Positions 54,073 through 63,770 are shown, numbered from the stretch's first letter. The stretch: 64,000 nt of DNA from SP197 sp965242595 (GCA_965242595.1 OZ251464.1:1426001-1490000); one strand, 5' to 3'. The notes: generated by a model not told the origin, from the letters alone. Program-made: numbers and translations.

Positions 54073-54890
54073 GATGGGGAAGGCTCCGCAGCCAGCGGCG
54101 CGGGATAGGCGCCCAGCACCGCCGCCGTCAAGCCGCCGCCGGCCGCCAGCCTGTGGCCGGCGGGGTGGAAGCCTTCGATCTCCAGCAGCCAGGGGCCGTC
54201 CGGGCAGCGGCGTTGCCGCAGCACGCGCCAGGCCGCCGGCCAGGGCGAAGCCGACGCCTTTGTATCGAGGGCCAGCACCGTGACATCCTGGCCGCTGGCC
54301 TCGCCGCCATGGCCGCTGAGCACGAAGGCGTCGCGCCGCTCCCCGGCCTCTGCCGGCATGGCGGCGAAGGGCAGGCGCCAGACGATGCCGGGCGCGCCTC
54401 CCGCCGCCGCCATCCGGGCCATGACGGCATCGTCGTCGGCCGCCACCACCGCCAGCCGGTCTTCGCCGCCCGCCACGGCCGCCAGCGCGGCCGGGCCATG
54501 GGCCAGCCGCCGCATGGCGGTGTGGGAGCCGTAGAAGTCGCGCGCCGTCTCCCACAGCGCCGGCGAGGGGCCGCCGACGGCGACCGAAAACGCGCCCTGC
54601 AGCGGCAGCAGGGCGCACAGCAGCTCGCGCCAGATGCGCAGCAGGGCGGGGGTGGGCAGGGCGCCGCCGCCCTGTTCGGCCAGGCGGCGCAGGATGCGGG
54701 CCTCGCGCCCGGGGCGCAGGAAGTCTTCCCGCTCGCCGGCCTGGCGCTTGGCCGCCGCCACCTCGCCCACCAGCCCGGCGCGGCGGCGGACGAGCTCCAG
54801 GATGGCGTCGTCGACCTGGTCGATGGCGCGGCGCAGGGGGGCCAGGCGGCTATCGGCTTCCGGCAAGGGGAGGCGCCTTCGTGGTCGCAC
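54069..54890 (-). CDS. Chorismate mutase with extra C-terminal domain
   Basis: 273 residues from GTG 54890; a TTG eight codons later is possible. Residues 12-95 form an AroQ chorismate mutase helix bundle (LRRAIDQVDDAILELVRRRAGLVGEVAAAK), which turns chorismate to prephenate. The remaining 175 residues (FSVAVGGPSPALWETARDFYGSH onward) look like the remains of a prephenate dehydratase domain: the fold order fits but the catalytic TRF motif and ACT domain hallmarks are not seen. Heads a three-gene overlapping operon for aromatic amino acids. Confidence 0.8.
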   Translation of the reverse strand: MRPRRRLPLPEADSRLAPLRRAIDQVDDAILELVRRRAGLVGEVAAAKRQAGEREDFLRPGREARILRRLAEQGGGALPTPALLRIWRELLCALLPLQGAFSVAVGGPSPALWETARDFYGSHTAMRRLAHGPAALAAVAGGEDRLAVVAADDDAVMARMAAAGGAPGIVWRLPFAAMPAEAGERRDAFVLSGHGGEASGQDVTVLALDTKASASPWPAAWRVLRQRRCPDGPWLLEIEGFHPAGHRLAAGGGLTAAVLGAYPAPLAAEPSPS

Positions 54891-55050
54891 AGCCTGCGCT
54901 GTTTATGGGAGGGGGCGGCGAAAGGCAAACGCGCCGGCGCGCAGCGGTGCGGGAGGCGGCGCAAAGCGGCGTTCTGGCATTGGCCCGCGCTGTGCGCTAA
55001 TGTCGCTGGCCGCCGTGGCACGACAGACAAAACGAGATGGGAGAGACGAG

Positions 55051-55413
55051 ATGGGCGATGTGACCAGGCTGCTGCCCGAAGGCGACCCCGCGACCGGGAT
55101 GGAACCTTCCAGCTTTGCCGTGCCGGGATCGTTCACCGGCGCCGACGAGACCGAGCTGAATCACAGCTTTTTCAAGAGCGCCGACGAATCGCTGCTGGTG
55201 GGTGTGTGGCAGTGCGCCCCCTGCCGGGAAGAGGTGGAGGCCTATGCCGTGAACGAGCTGATGCATGTGCTGTCGGGATCGGTCACGGTGACGCGGGCCG
55301 ACGGCACGGCCGAGACCTTCACGGCCGGCGATACCTTCTTCATCCCCAAGGGCACCAGGTGCACCTGGCACATCACCGAGACGCTGCGCAAGTATTACAT
55401 GATCTCGGCCTGA
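55051..55413 (+). CDS. Cupin domain protein (DUF861/cupin_3 type)
   Basis: 120 residues, ATG preceded by GAGAGACGAG. The cupin barrel shows EEVEAYAVNELMHVLSGSVTV and FTAGDTFFIPKGTRCTWHI, as in ureidoglycine aminohydrolase-like and EutQ-like single-domain cupins. Only part of the usual histidine set is present. Function unknown. Its 3' end overlaps that of the convergent amidase gene by 19 bases. Confidence 0.87.
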   Translation: MGDVTRLLPEGDPATGMEPSSFAVPGSFTGADETELNHSFFKSADESLLVGVWQCAPCREEVEAYAVNELMHVLSGSVTVTRADGTAETFTAGDTFFIPKGTRCTWHITETLRKYYMISA

Positions 55414-56855
55414 GATCTCGGTATGGTCCCGGCCTCGCCCAGGGGCGGGCGCGGCTGGCCGGGGCCGTAGAGCGGCAGGGCGGCCTCCAGCGCCCTGGCC
55501 ACCCGGAAACAGGCGTCGTCGTCATAGGGGTTGGCGACGATCTGCACGCCGGTCGCCACGCCGCTGGGGGCGAAGCCCGAAGGCACCGACAGCGCCGGGC
55601 AGCGGCTGAAGAGATTGAAGGGGAAGGTGAGGACGGCGTCGTGGATATCGCAGGGCGCGCCGTCCACATCGATCGCCCGTTCCCAATCGCGCCAGTCGGC
55701 GGCGATGTCGCTGGCCCCGAAGGTGGGGCAGAGAAAGGCGTCGAAGCCGGCCAGCCGGGGGCCGAATTGGGCCCAGGCGGCGCCGATAGTCTTCATGCAG
55801 TCATGGAACATTGCGGGTGTAACCATTTGATTTTCCTGCGCAAAGACTCTGGTGTAGTCGCATACCAGATCGCCATGGCGGGCGACGGCCGCGGTGAAAT
55901 CGTCGGCATAGATAAGGCCGCCCCAAAAGCCCGCCACCCGCGCCACCTCGCCGGCCCAGGGGGTGGCGATTTCCTCGATATGGGCCCCGGCATCGGCCAG
56001 CGCCGCCAGCGCGGCGGCGGTGTTGCGGCGCACCGCCCGGCAGACGGTATAGGCGCCCAGATCCATCGACCAGGCGATGTTCATGCCGGCCACCGGCGGC
56101 GGCGCGGCGGGTAGCGCCACGGTTTCGGCCAGGCTGGCATGGTCGCGGACATGCCGGCCCGACATGGCGTTCTGCATCAGCGCCGCATCGCCGCTGCTCC
56201 GCGCCATGGGGCCGACATGGAAAAAGGCGTCCATGGCGACCTCCGGGCTGGCCGGGTTGCGCCCATAGGGCGGCTTGTAGCCGGCGATGGCGCACAGCGC
56301 GGCCGGCATGCGGATGCTGCCGGCGCTGTCGCTGCCGGTGGCCAGCGTGGCGGTGCCCGCAGCCATGGCCGCCGCCGACCCGCCGGAAGAGGCGCCGCAG
56401 GTCATGGCCAGATTCCAGGGATTGCGGGTGACGCCGTGCAGGCGCGAGGTGCAGGTCCAGGGCCAGACGAATTCGGGGCAGGTGGTGAGCGCATGGCAGA
56501 TGGCGCCCGCCTGCAACAGCCGTTCCACCGCCGGATGGGTGGCGGTGGCGATGTTGTGTTCGAAGATCAGCGAGCCGAAGCTCTGCGGGCGCCCGGCAAC
56601 GGCGGTATCCTCCTTCACGGCCAGCGTCAGCCCTTCCAGGGGGCGGGCGCTGCCTTCGCCATAGCGCCTTTCGGCCTGGCGGGCGGTGTCCAGGGCCTGG
56701 TCGAAGAACGTCCAGGCCAGGGCGTTGACCGCAGGCTCGACCGCCTGGGCCCGCGCGATCTGCGCCTGGAGCAGCTCCAGCGGCGAGAGTTTGCGGGCGC
56801 GGAACAGGGCCAGCGCCTCGGCGGCGGAGAGGTAGCAGAGATCGAGATCGGCCAT
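55395..56855 (-). CDS. Amidase signature family enzyme
   Basis: 486 residues from ATG 56855. Catalytic triad of the amidase signature family: K81 in LAVKEDTAVAG, S156 in CGASSGGSAAA and nucleophile S180 in GSDSAGSIRMPAA, with the usual 24-residue spacing between the serines. It hydrolyses amide bonds; no GatB/GatC partner is nearby, so it is not a tRNA amidotransferase subunit. Substrate unknown. Confidence 0.93.
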   Translation of the reverse strand: MADLDLCYLSAAEALALFRARKLSPLELLQAQIARAQAVEPAVNALAWTFFDQALDTARQAERRYGEGSARPLEGLTLAVKEDTAVAGRPQSFGSLIFEHNIATATHPAVERLLQAGAICHALTTCPEFVWPWTCTSRLHGVTRNPWNLAMTCGASSGGSAAAMAAGTATLATGSDSAGSIRMPAALCAIAGYKPPYGRNPASPEVAMDAFFHVGPMARSSGDAALMQNAMSGRHVRDHASLAETVALPAAPPPVAGMNIAWSMDLGAYTVCRAVRRNTAAALAALADAGAHIEEIATPWAGEVARVAGFWGGLIYADDFTAAVARHGDLVCDYTRVFAQENQMVTPAMFHDCMKTIGAAWAQFGPRLAGFDAFLCPTFGASDIAADWRDWERAIDVDGAPCDIHDAVLTFPFNLFSRCPALSVPSGFAPSGVATGVQIVANPYDDDACFRVARALEAALPLYGPGQPRPPLGEAGTIPRSQAEIM

Positions 56856-56986
56856 CGCCGCCAGGCTGCATCGCCGGGCGCGCGCTGGCAAATCCCGATC
56901 GCATGGGAGGGCCGGGGCGCCGCGCCTCTTGCCAGGCGGCGCCGGGGCGGCTTTCATGCTGGGCGCAAGACGAGGGGAGCGGGGCG

Positions 56987-57403
56987 ATGCGGAGCGTGGC
57001 GGCAGCTGTGGTTCTGGTGCTGGCGGCGGCGGGCGCGGGGGCCGACGATGCCACCCGCGCCTATCGCCAGCACGGCATGAGCGCCATCGCCGCCCATACC
57101 AAGGCGGTGGTGGATATCCTGAAGCGCGGCGCGCCCTATCGCGAGCAGCTGCCGCTGCACACCGGCGCCCTGGCCGGGCTGGCGGCGGCGGCCGGCGCAT
57201 GGTTCCCGCCGGGCTCCGAAGGCGGCGATGCCCGCGACGCCATCTGGGACCAGCCGGACGCCTTCGCTGCCCGCGTGGAGGCGTTCGCCGCCGCCGCCCA
57301 GGCCCTGGACCGGGCGGCGGCGGAAGAGGGCGACCTGGATGCCACCTTTGCCGCCCTGGGCCAATCCTGCAAGGGCTGCCACGACGATTTCCGCGACGAT
57401 TAG
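56987..57403 (+). CDS. Cytochrome c, class II (cytochrome c-prime/c556-like)
   Basis: 138 residues from ATG 56987 with GAGGGGAG upstream. A signal peptide (MRSVAAAVVLVLAAAGAGA) sends it to the periplasm. The heme motif is near the C-terminus, C128-K-G-C131-H132, in a four-helix bundle pattern as in class II cytochromes c; M31 may be the distal ligand. It probably carries electrons to or from the b-type cytochrome encoded convergently next door. Confidence 0.9.
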   Translation: MRSVAAAVVLVLAAAGAGADDATRAYRQHGMSAIAAHTKAVVDILKRGAPYREQLPLHTGALAGLAAAAGAWFPPGSEGGDARDAIWDQPDAFAARVEAFAAAAQALDRAAAEEGDLDATFAALGQSCKGCHDDFRDD

Positions 57404-58020
57404 GGCCACACGGCCCAGGCCGCGCCGGCGGCCAGCGCGGCGCTGACCAGGGCGCGCCACCAGCGATCCTGCGCCTCCCGGGCGGCGACATGCTTGCGGC
57501 CCGTCACCATGGCCAGCGGCAGGCGATCGCCCCTGAGGCCATAGACGGCGTGGGCCGTCAGATGGATGGCGATCAGCGCCAGCACGGCGACGAACAGGCG
57601 GCGGTGCAGCCAGGCGGCGGCATCCGAGGCGGCGCCTTCCAGCAGATGGGCCAGCGGCCCCTGGGTGAAGGCGCCGTCATTGGCGAACAGGCCCGCCATG
57701 GTCTGGGCGGCGGCCAGGGCGACGAAGGCCAGCGCCAGCGCCTTGCCCGGCGCGGTGTGGGCGCCGGCGGCGCGGCCGTGGCGGAAGTGGCGGACGATCT
57801 CGCCCAGGCCGACGCGATAGCCGGGCCAGCGGGCATGAACGCCGCCCCACAGCCCCCACAGCAGGCGAAAGAGCAGCAGGCCAGCCATGACGGCGCCCGC
57901 CCGCATATGCCAGGCCAGCAGGGAAGCGTCGCCGGAAAGCCCGGTTGCCAGCAGCACGATGAGGCAGGCCGCGAAGCTCCAGTGCCAGAGCCGCAGCGGC
58001 CCGTCCCAGACCTTCACCAT
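57400..58020 (-). CDS. Cytochrome b561-type membrane protein
   Basis: 206 residues from ATG 58020 (MVKVWDGPLRLWHWSFA). Four membrane helices with heme-ligand histidines in LRLWHWSFA, LLAWHMRAG and the late HLTAHAVYG. Matches the bacterial Ni/Fe-hydrogenase-type b561 family that passes electrons between quinone and periplasmic cytochromes. Its stop overlaps that of the cytochrome c gene by four bases. Confidence 0.9.
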   Translation of the reverse strand: MVKVWDGPLRLWHWSFAACLIVLLATGLSGDASLLAWHMRAGAVMAGLLLFRLLWGLWGGVHARWPGYRVGLGEIVRHFRHGRAAGAHTAPGKALALAFVALAAAQTMAGLFANDGAFTQGPLAHLLEGAASDAAAWLHRRLFVAVLALIAIHLTAHAVYGLRGDRLPLAMVTGRKHVAAREAQDRWWRALVSAALAAGAAWAVWP

Positions 58021-58183
58021 CGCCGCCTCCAGCGCCGGGCGCCTGCCATGACCGCAGTGTCGCCCGCGCGGCGGGCCGTTCGCCATGCCTTTCGCGGCGT
58101 CCGGCGCGCCGGGGTCGGCGGGAAGGCCGGCGGTCATGCGCGCGCCATCGCCGCCAGGCTTCGTTCCTTCCGCAGGCGGCCCT

Positions 58184-59803
58184 TCACCGTTCGCCCGTGA
58201 AGCGGTCCAGCACATTTCTGGTCACCTGTTCCACCTGGCTGTCGGCGCGGGCGAGGCCCATGACCCATTCGCAGGTGGCCGCCGTGAACACCTCGCCGGC
58301 GCCGCGCTGCCAGCCGACGGTCATGCCGCTGCCGCGCCTGGCGCTCTCCAGGCGCTCCCCCATGGCGTCGGCCTTCCAGACGCCATCGTCGGCGCCGATA
58401 TAGAGGGTTTGGCCCCAGATGCGGTGGTCATCCTCGACGGTGGTGGCGGGGCTCAGGGCCAGGATTTCGATCTCCGGCGCGGCGCCATCCTTGCCGGTGG
58501 GGAAGGGGAGGCCGTCGCGGATTTCATAGTCCAGCCCGTCCACCTCGTAGCCGAAGATGCGCGACGACGCCCCCAGCACGTCGCCATAGCCCAGATGGGT
58601 GCCGGCGAAGGCCCAGTGCTGCGGGCGATAGACGGTGAAGCCGCCGGCCCCGCGCGGCACGCAATGGCCCAGCCCGGCATAGATGCCCTTCAGGGCGTTG
58701 ACGCCGAAGGTGAGCGCGCCGGGCCGGGCGATCTCCGGCATCTCCCAGGCGCCGGTCAGCGTGGCCTGGGCCGGCGTGGCCATGACCGGATCGCGTGTGC
58801 GGGCATCGTATTTGTAGCAGATTTGGCGGGTGCCGCCCTGCTCGAGGCGCATCTGCCAGAGGAAGTTGCCGGCGAAGCGGGCGGCGCGCCCGCCGCCTTC
58901 GATCCAGGCGTCCATGGCGTCGCGCATGGTCCCGCTCCAGTATTCGTCGTGGCCGACCATGATGGCGCAGCGATAGCCTTGCAGCAGGGCGGGGTTGGCG
59001 TGGAGGTCGTGCAGGGTGGCGAAATCCAGCTCATAGCCGGCGGCCTCGGCCCAGCGGGCGAAGTGACGCTCATAGCTGGCCCAGCCGGCCGAGGCGTATT
59101 TCTTCGAATAGCCATGGGCCAGCGCCCATTCCATATAGGGATAGCGGGCCATGGCGCCCACTGGCGGCGGCGCATCGGGCAGGGCGCGCGGCGCGCCTTC
59201 GGGCAGGCGGCAGAAACCGCGCGTCCACGGGCGCAGGGTGGAAAGCACGGGCGAGAAGCGGTTGCCATCCGGCCCGGTCAGGCCCTCATAGGCGTTGGAC
59301 CCGCCCCAGCAATTGTAGGCCACCCAGGTGCCAGTGGCGCATAGCAGCAGGGCAGGGGCCGCGCCCGCCCGGCGCCGCAGGATGAAAAGGTGGTGCTCTT
59401 CCACCGTCCGGGCGCCCCGGTGGCCCCTCAGCGTCACCAGATAGCCGCCCGGGCGCCAGTGATCGGGAACGGTGAAGGCATGGGCCACGGGCCAGCCGCA
59501 GCCACGGATGGAACAATCGGCGGGGGTGTCGTGCCAGGCGCCTTTCAGCCCTTCGACCAGCAGCACCGTTTCCAGGGCGGCGCCGTCGCGGGCGATCTCG
59601 ACATCCCAGCGGGCGGCGGTGGTGGAGACGCGGAGCGCGACCCGTTCCCCCGGCAGGTAGCTGAAACGATCCGTATAGCCCCAGATTTCCAGCACATCCG
59701 GATCGCGGGCCGGGCCGACATAGCTGTTGTCCAGGACATGGCGATGGCGACGCCTGGCATTGGGCGCCGCCGGAGGTGGATCGTGGCTGCCGTTCGCCGC
59801 CAT
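58184..59803 (-). CDS. N,N-dimethylformamidase beta subunit-like protein
   Basis: 539 residues. The region matches the large subunit of DMFase: YLPGERVALRVST beta domain near the N-terminus, LLCATGTWVAYNCWGGSN, DFATLHDLHANPALLQGYR and the strongly typical VGHDEYWSGTMRDAMDAWI. The DMFase active site lies in this subunit. The small subunit is not encoded nearby, as is common for distant homologues. Likely hydrolyses a substituted amide. Confidence 0.82.
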   Translation of the reverse strand: MAANGSHDPPPAAPNARRRHRHVLDNSYVGPARDPDVLEIWGYTDRFSYLPGERVALRVSTTAARWDVEIARDGAALETVLLVEGLKGAWHDTPADCSIRGCGWPVAHAFTVPDHWRPGGYLVTLRGHRGARTVEEHHLFILRRRAGAAPALLLCATGTWVAYNCWGGSNAYEGLTGPDGNRFSPVLSTLRPWTRGFCRLPEGAPRALPDAPPPVGAMARYPYMEWALAHGYSKKYASAGWASYERHFARWAEAAGYELDFATLHDLHANPALLQGYRCAIMVGHDEYWSGTMRDAMDAWIEGGGRAARFAGNFLWQMRLEQGGTRQICYKYDARTRDPVMATPAQATLTGAWEMPEIARPGALTFGVNALKGIYAGLGHCVPRGAGGFTVYRPQHWAFAGTHLGYGDVLGASSRIFGYEVDGLDYEIRDGLPFPTGKDGAAPEIEILALSPATTVEDDHRIWGQTLYIGADDGVWKADAMGERLESARRGSGMTVGWQRGAGEVFTAATCEWVMGLARADSQVEQVTRNVLDRFTGER

Positions 59804-59834
59804 CGGCTTCGTGCCCCCGCCGCCCGCCGGCGCG

Positions 59835-59871
59835 AAAAGCGAGGCCCCCGCCAGGCTGCGCGGGGGCCTCG
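59835..59871 (-). terminator. Intrinsic terminator after the binding-protein gene
   Basis: Eleven-base-pair perfect stem CGAGGCCCCCG/CGGGGGCCTCG with a ten-base loop; on the reverse strand TTTT follows at 59838-59835. It ends the transcript of the gene at 59884-61016. Confidence 0.85.
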
Positions 59872-59883
59872 GCTTGCCGGCGG

Positions 59884-61016
59884 TCAGAAGCCGGCCCGCA
59901 CCTCTTCGAACTTCAGGATCATCTTTTCCCGGATGTCGGGCGGGATTTCGTCGTAGAAATTGCCCTGGGCCATCAGGGCGACCGGATCCAGGATGCCGAG
60001 GGCGGCCAGGGTTTCGTCGGCCACCAGCTCGTAGGTGTTCTGGTTCGAGTGGCCGTAGCCATATTCCTCGATCAGATATTTGCCGACGCGCGGCTCCATG
60101 GCGGCGTTGATGTAGTCGTAGATCAGGTCGTCGAGGAGGAACCGCCCGACATCACCGTGAAGCCGCAGATCCAGGTCATGATGCCTTCCTTGGGGTTCAT
60201 ATAGGCGACCTCGATACCCTGGTCCTCGAGGCTGATGATGGATTCGTTCCATGCCCAGGCCGCCACCAGCTCGCCATTGGCCATCGCCTGTTCGAATTCG
60301 GTGGGCGAGCTCCAGTAAAAGCGGGTGTTGGCGTGCAATTGGCGGACGATCTCGGTGGCGGCCGCGATCTCTTCGTCGGTCATCGCGAAGATGTCCTTGG
60401 CGCCGGTCAGCAGCCCGCCCACCACATAGGCCGAATCGACCGAATCGAACATGGAAATCCTGTTCTGGAGCTCGGGCCGCAGCAGCACGTCGTAGGACAT
60501 CTCGTCGGGCCCCAGCTCCAGCAGGTCCGGGCGGTAGATGACCGAGCTGTTGCCCCAGTCCCACGGCACGAGATAGTAATCGTCGCCGATCTGGACGCCC
60601 CGGATCTCCTTGGTGGTGGGGAAGATGTCGCCCCAGGCCTCGATGCGGGAGATATCCAGCGGGCGCAGAACCCCGGCGTCGTTCCAGCGCCCGATGCTGC
60701 CGCTGCAGGGGTGGGAAATGTCGGTCAGGAAACCGGCGCGCAGCTTCTGAAGCGCTTCTTCCTCTTCGCCGAAGACCGAAAAGGAGGGTTCGGTGCCGTG
60801 TTTCTCGACATAGGCGGGGTAGAATTCGGGCAGCTCGTAGCCCGCCCACTCGAACACGAACAGGCTGGCCGGGTCGGTGTTGGCCGCCGCGGGGCGGGCG
60901 CCGGCAGCGGACAGCACCAGCCCGCTGGCGGCCAGCGTGCGCGTGAACTCACGCCTGGTCATGTCGCCGGCCATCAGCCGGTCCACGGTGCGCGTTGCCT
61001 TGGATTTCCGATACAT
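59884..61016 (-). pseudogene. PotD-like ABC transporter substrate-binding protein, frameshifted
   Basis: The frame from ATG 61016 encodes a twin-arginine signal (MTRREFTRTLAASGLVLSAAG) and a polyamine-type binding protein (FEWAGYELPEFYPAY, YLVPWDWGNSSVIYRPD) as far as GFTVMSGG. It then meets a stop at 60123. The other frame carries on with LLDDLIYDYINAAMEPRVG to KFEEVRAGF. Adding one G at the GG of 60142-60143 (reverse strand) restores MSGGFLLDDLIYDYINA and a 377-residue protein. So the gene is either broken by a one-base loss or misread. It could be the partner of the PotBCA-like genes at 26813-29794. Confidence 0.85.
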
Positions 61017-61161
61017 CTCAAGCCTCCCAGCTCATGTGCATATTCCACGGGATAGTCGGCGGATGGTCGGCAGCGGCCCGCAGCCTGTCAAGCCCGGCGC
61101 CCGCTTGCCAGGCCCGGCCCGCCGGTTGCACTCTGGGGCCGCCAGCCGGAAGAGGGATGCC

Positions 61162-62274
61162 GTGAACGCCGCCGCCACAGACGATGCCGCAAAGGTGATC
61201 TCCGCCGACAGCCATGTCCAGGAGCCGCCGGATCTCTACCGCAGGCTGGATGCCCGCTATCGCGAGCGGGCACCGCGCATTGAGCGGCGCGACGGCAAAA
61301 CCTATCACGTGGTGGATGGCAAGCGTCCGCGCCGCATCGACCTGGCGGCCGAGCGCATCGACGACGACGACCGCCAGCGCGAGTTCCGCGACGACCCCAG
61401 CGGCGGGCGCGACATCGACCGCCGCCTGGCCGACCAGGCGCTGGATGGAGTCAGCGCCGAGGTGATCTATCCCAACAGCTCGCTCTTCCTCTACAACTCG
61501 CCCGATCCCGGCTATCAGTTCGCCGTGGCCAGGGCCTACAACGACTGGGCGATCGAGCTGTTCGGCCCCCACCGGGACCGCTTCGCGCCGGTCGCCATCG
61601 TGCCCGCCATCGATCTCGACCGGGCCGTGGGCGAGGTGGAGCACGCCGCCAGGGCCGGCTATCGCAGCGTCAAGATCCCGCTCACCATGGCGGACCGCCC
61701 CTACAACCTGCCCGATTACGACCGCCTGTGGGCGGCCTGCGCCGATCACGGCCTGGTGGTGGCGCTGCACGCCTTCAGCGAAAGCCAGGACCACTATCCC
61801 GCCGACTGGGGCGAGGAGGAAGGCCATGGCGGGGCGCTGGCCCATATGGCGATGAGCATGGCGCGCGGTCAGGAACCGGTGGCCCTGCTGATCGCCTCGG
61901 GCGCGCTGCAGCGCCATCCCGGGCTGACCTTCGTGGTGGTGGAATGCGGCGCCGGCTGGCTGGCCTGGCTGCTCCATGTGCTGGACGAGCAGGTGGAAAA
62001 GAAGCACATGTGGATCCGGCCGCGCCTGGAGATGAAGCCCAGCGAGTTCTTCCGCCGCCAGGGTGCGGTGACCTTCAGCGACGACCCGGTGGCCCTGCGC
62101 CTGCTGGATTTCACCGGCGCCGAAGGGCTGCTCTGGGGCAGCGATTATCCCCACGACGAAGGCACCTTTCCCCACAGCCGGGAGGCGATCCGCCGCAGCT
62201 TCGCGGGTGTGCCGGAGGCTCTGCGCCGCCGGATCGTCTGCGACAACGCCCGCCGCATCTACGGTTTCGCCTGA
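61162..62274 (+). CDS. Amidohydrolase family (Amidohydro_2) protein
   Basis: 370 residues from GTG 61162 with AGAGGGA upstream. A TIM-barrel hydrolase with VISADSHVQEPPDLY at the N-terminus, where D-x-H stands for the usual HxH; then VVALHAFSES, VVECGAGWLAWLL and GLLWGSDYPHDEGTFPHS with the conserved aspartate. Relatives are decarboxylases or hydrolases of the ACMSD type. It lies opposite the binding-protein gene. Substrate unknown. Confidence 0.88.
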   Translation: MNAAATDDAAKVISADSHVQEPPDLYRRLDARYRERAPRIERRDGKTYHVVDGKRPRRIDLAAERIDDDDRQREFRDDPSGGRDIDRRLADQALDGVSAEVIYPNSSLFLYNSPDPGYQFAVARAYNDWAIELFGPHRDRFAPVAIVPAIDLDRAVGEVEHAARAGYRSVKIPLTMADRPYNLPDYDRLWAACADHGLVVALHAFSESQDHYPADWGEEEGHGGALAHMAMSMARGQEPVALLIASGALQRHPGLTFVVVECGAGWLAWLLHVLDEQVEKKHMWIRPRLEMKPSEFFRRQGAVTFSDDPVALRLLDFTGAEGLLWGSDYPHDEGTFPHSREAIRRSFAGVPEALRRRIVCDNARRIYGFA

Positions 62275-62330
62275 TCCGGCCCGATCTGGCCTGATCTGGG
62301 ATATGCCGGGGGAGCCGGGCAAGGGTTGCG

Positions 62331-63305
62331 ATGACGGCGCCGGACCGCAGGCTTTCCGTGGCGCCGATGATGGGCGTGACCGACCGCGACGGGCGCGCCT
62401 TTCTGCGCTGCCTGACCGGGCGCACCCTGCTTTACAGCGAGATGATCGTGGCCGAGGCGCTGCTCCACGGCGACCGCCGCCGCCTGCTCGCCTTCGACCG
62501 CAACCAGCATCCCATCGCCCTGCAGATCGCCGGCGCCAGGCCGGAACGGCTGGCCGAAGCGGCGCGCATCGCCGAGGGCTGGGGCTATGACGAGGTCAAT
62601 CTCAACATTGGCTGCCCCAGCCGGCGGGTGCGCGACGGCCGTTTCGGCGCCTGTCTGATGGCCGAACCCGCCCTGGTGGCGGAATGCGTCCACGCCATCG
62701 CCGCCGCCGTTTCGCTGCCGGTCACCGTGAAATGCCGCCTCGGCATCGACGACATGGACGAGGACGAAGCGCTGCCGGCCTTCATCGCCCCCGTGGCGGC
62801 GGCCGGCTGCGCGTCGTTCGCCATCCACGCCCGCAAGGCCTGGCTGAAGGGGCTGTCGCCGAAGCAGAACCGGCAGCTGCCGCCGTTGCGCCACGATATC
62901 GTCCACGCTGCCAAACGGCGCTGGCCCGAGCTGGAGATCGTCGTCAATGGCGGTATCGGCGATCTGGCCGCCGCCACCGCCCAGCGCGCCTATGTGGACG
63001 GAGCGATGATCGGCCGCGCCGCCTGGCGCACGCCCTATATGCTGGCCGCCGCCGACCGAACCGTCTATGCCTCCCGGCGCGCGGTGCCGACCAGGTGCGA
63101 GGCGGCCGAGGCCTATATCCCCCACATCGAACGCCGCCTGGCCGAAGGCGCCCCGCTGCGGCGTCTGACGCGGCCCATGGCGGGCCTTTACCAGGGCCGG
63201 GCGGGGGCGCGGGCGTGGCGCCGCGCGGTCTGCGGCGAGGCGGCGCGCCCGGGCGCCGGCATCGCCGTGATCAAGCGGGCGCTGCGCCGCGCCGAAGGCG
63301 GCTAG
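62331..63305 (+). CDS. dusA: tRNA-dihydrouridine(20/20a) synthase
   Basis: 324 residues. DusA uses FMN and NADPH to reduce uridines 20 and 20a of tRNA. The N-terminus LSVAPMMGVTDRDGRAFLR, the active-site cysteine in NLNIGCPSRRV, the K-containing VKCRLGIDD, the IHARKAWLKGLSPKQNR stretch specific to DusA, and VNGGIGDL with MIGRAAWRTPY are all present. Its end overlaps the convergent VOC gene by four bases. Confidence 0.96.
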   Translation: MTAPDRRLSVAPMMGVTDRDGRAFLRCLTGRTLLYSEMIVAEALLHGDRRRLLAFDRNQHPIALQIAGARPERLAEAARIAEGWGYDEVNLNIGCPSRRVRDGRFGACLMAEPALVAECVHAIAAAVSLPVTVKCRLGIDDMDEDEALPAFIAPVAAAGCASFAIHARKAWLKGLSPKQNRQLPPLRHDIVHAAKRRWPELEIVVNGGIGDLAAATAQRAYVDGAMIGRAAWRTPYMLAAADRTVYASRRAVPTRCEAAEAYIPHIERRLAEGAPLRRLTRPMAGLYQGRAGARAWRRAVCGEAARPGAGIAVIKRALRRAEGG

Positions 63306-63694
63306 CCTTCCGGTCGGTGGCAGCAGGCCTGCAGCTTGTTGCCGTCCAGGTCGCGCACATAGGCGCCCCAATAATGTTCGTGATAGTGGGGGCGGGGGCC
63401 GGGCGCGCCTTCGTCCTTGCCCCCGGCGGCCAGGGCGGCGGTGTGGAAGGCGGTGACGCCGGCCCGGCTGGGGGCCAGGAAGGCGATATGGGTGCCGTTG
63501 CCGACGCTGGCGCTGCCGCCGTCATGGGGGAGGCAGAGGAAGAAGCTTGCCTTGCCGCCCTCCGGGCCGTAGCCGGCGAAGCCGTGTTCCGGCCTGGTCA
63601 GAAGGCGCCGCAGGCCCAGGGGCGCCAGCGCCGCATCGTAGAAGGCCGTGGCGGCGTCGAGATCGTCGGTTCCTACCGTGACATGGCTGAACAT
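63302..63694 (-). CDS. VOC family protein (glyoxalase-like)
   Basis: 130 residues from ATG 63694, with GGGAGA upstream. The vicinal-oxygen-chelate fold is visible: MFSHVTVGTDDLDAATAFYDAALAPLG and the C-terminal YHEHYWGAYVRDLDGNKLQACCH. Metal-binding residues are H4, H-x-H near 110 and a late acidic or amide residue. Members include glyoxalases and dioxygenases; function here unknown. Confidence 0.9.
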   Translation of the reverse strand: MFSHVTVGTDDLDAATAFYDAALAPLGLRRLLTRPEHGFAGYGPEGGKASFFLCLPHDGGSASVGNGTHIAFLAPSRAGVTAFHTAALAAGGKDEGAPGPRPHYHEHYWGAYVRDLDGNKLQACCHRPEG

Positions 63695-63715
63695 GGCGCA
63701 TCTCCCTGCGTCTGG

Positions 63716-63746
63716 AAAAGGGGCCGGAGCATAACGCCCCGGCCCC
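63716..63746 (-). terminator. Intrinsic terminator after the partial binding-protein gene
   Basis: Eight-base-pair stem GGGGCCGG/CCGGCCCC (63746-63739 and 63727-63720) followed on the reverse strand by TTTT at 63719-63716. It separates the gene at the right edge from the VOC gene. Confidence 0.75.
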
Positions 63747-63770
63747 GGCAACGGCAAAATGCCGGCTGTT

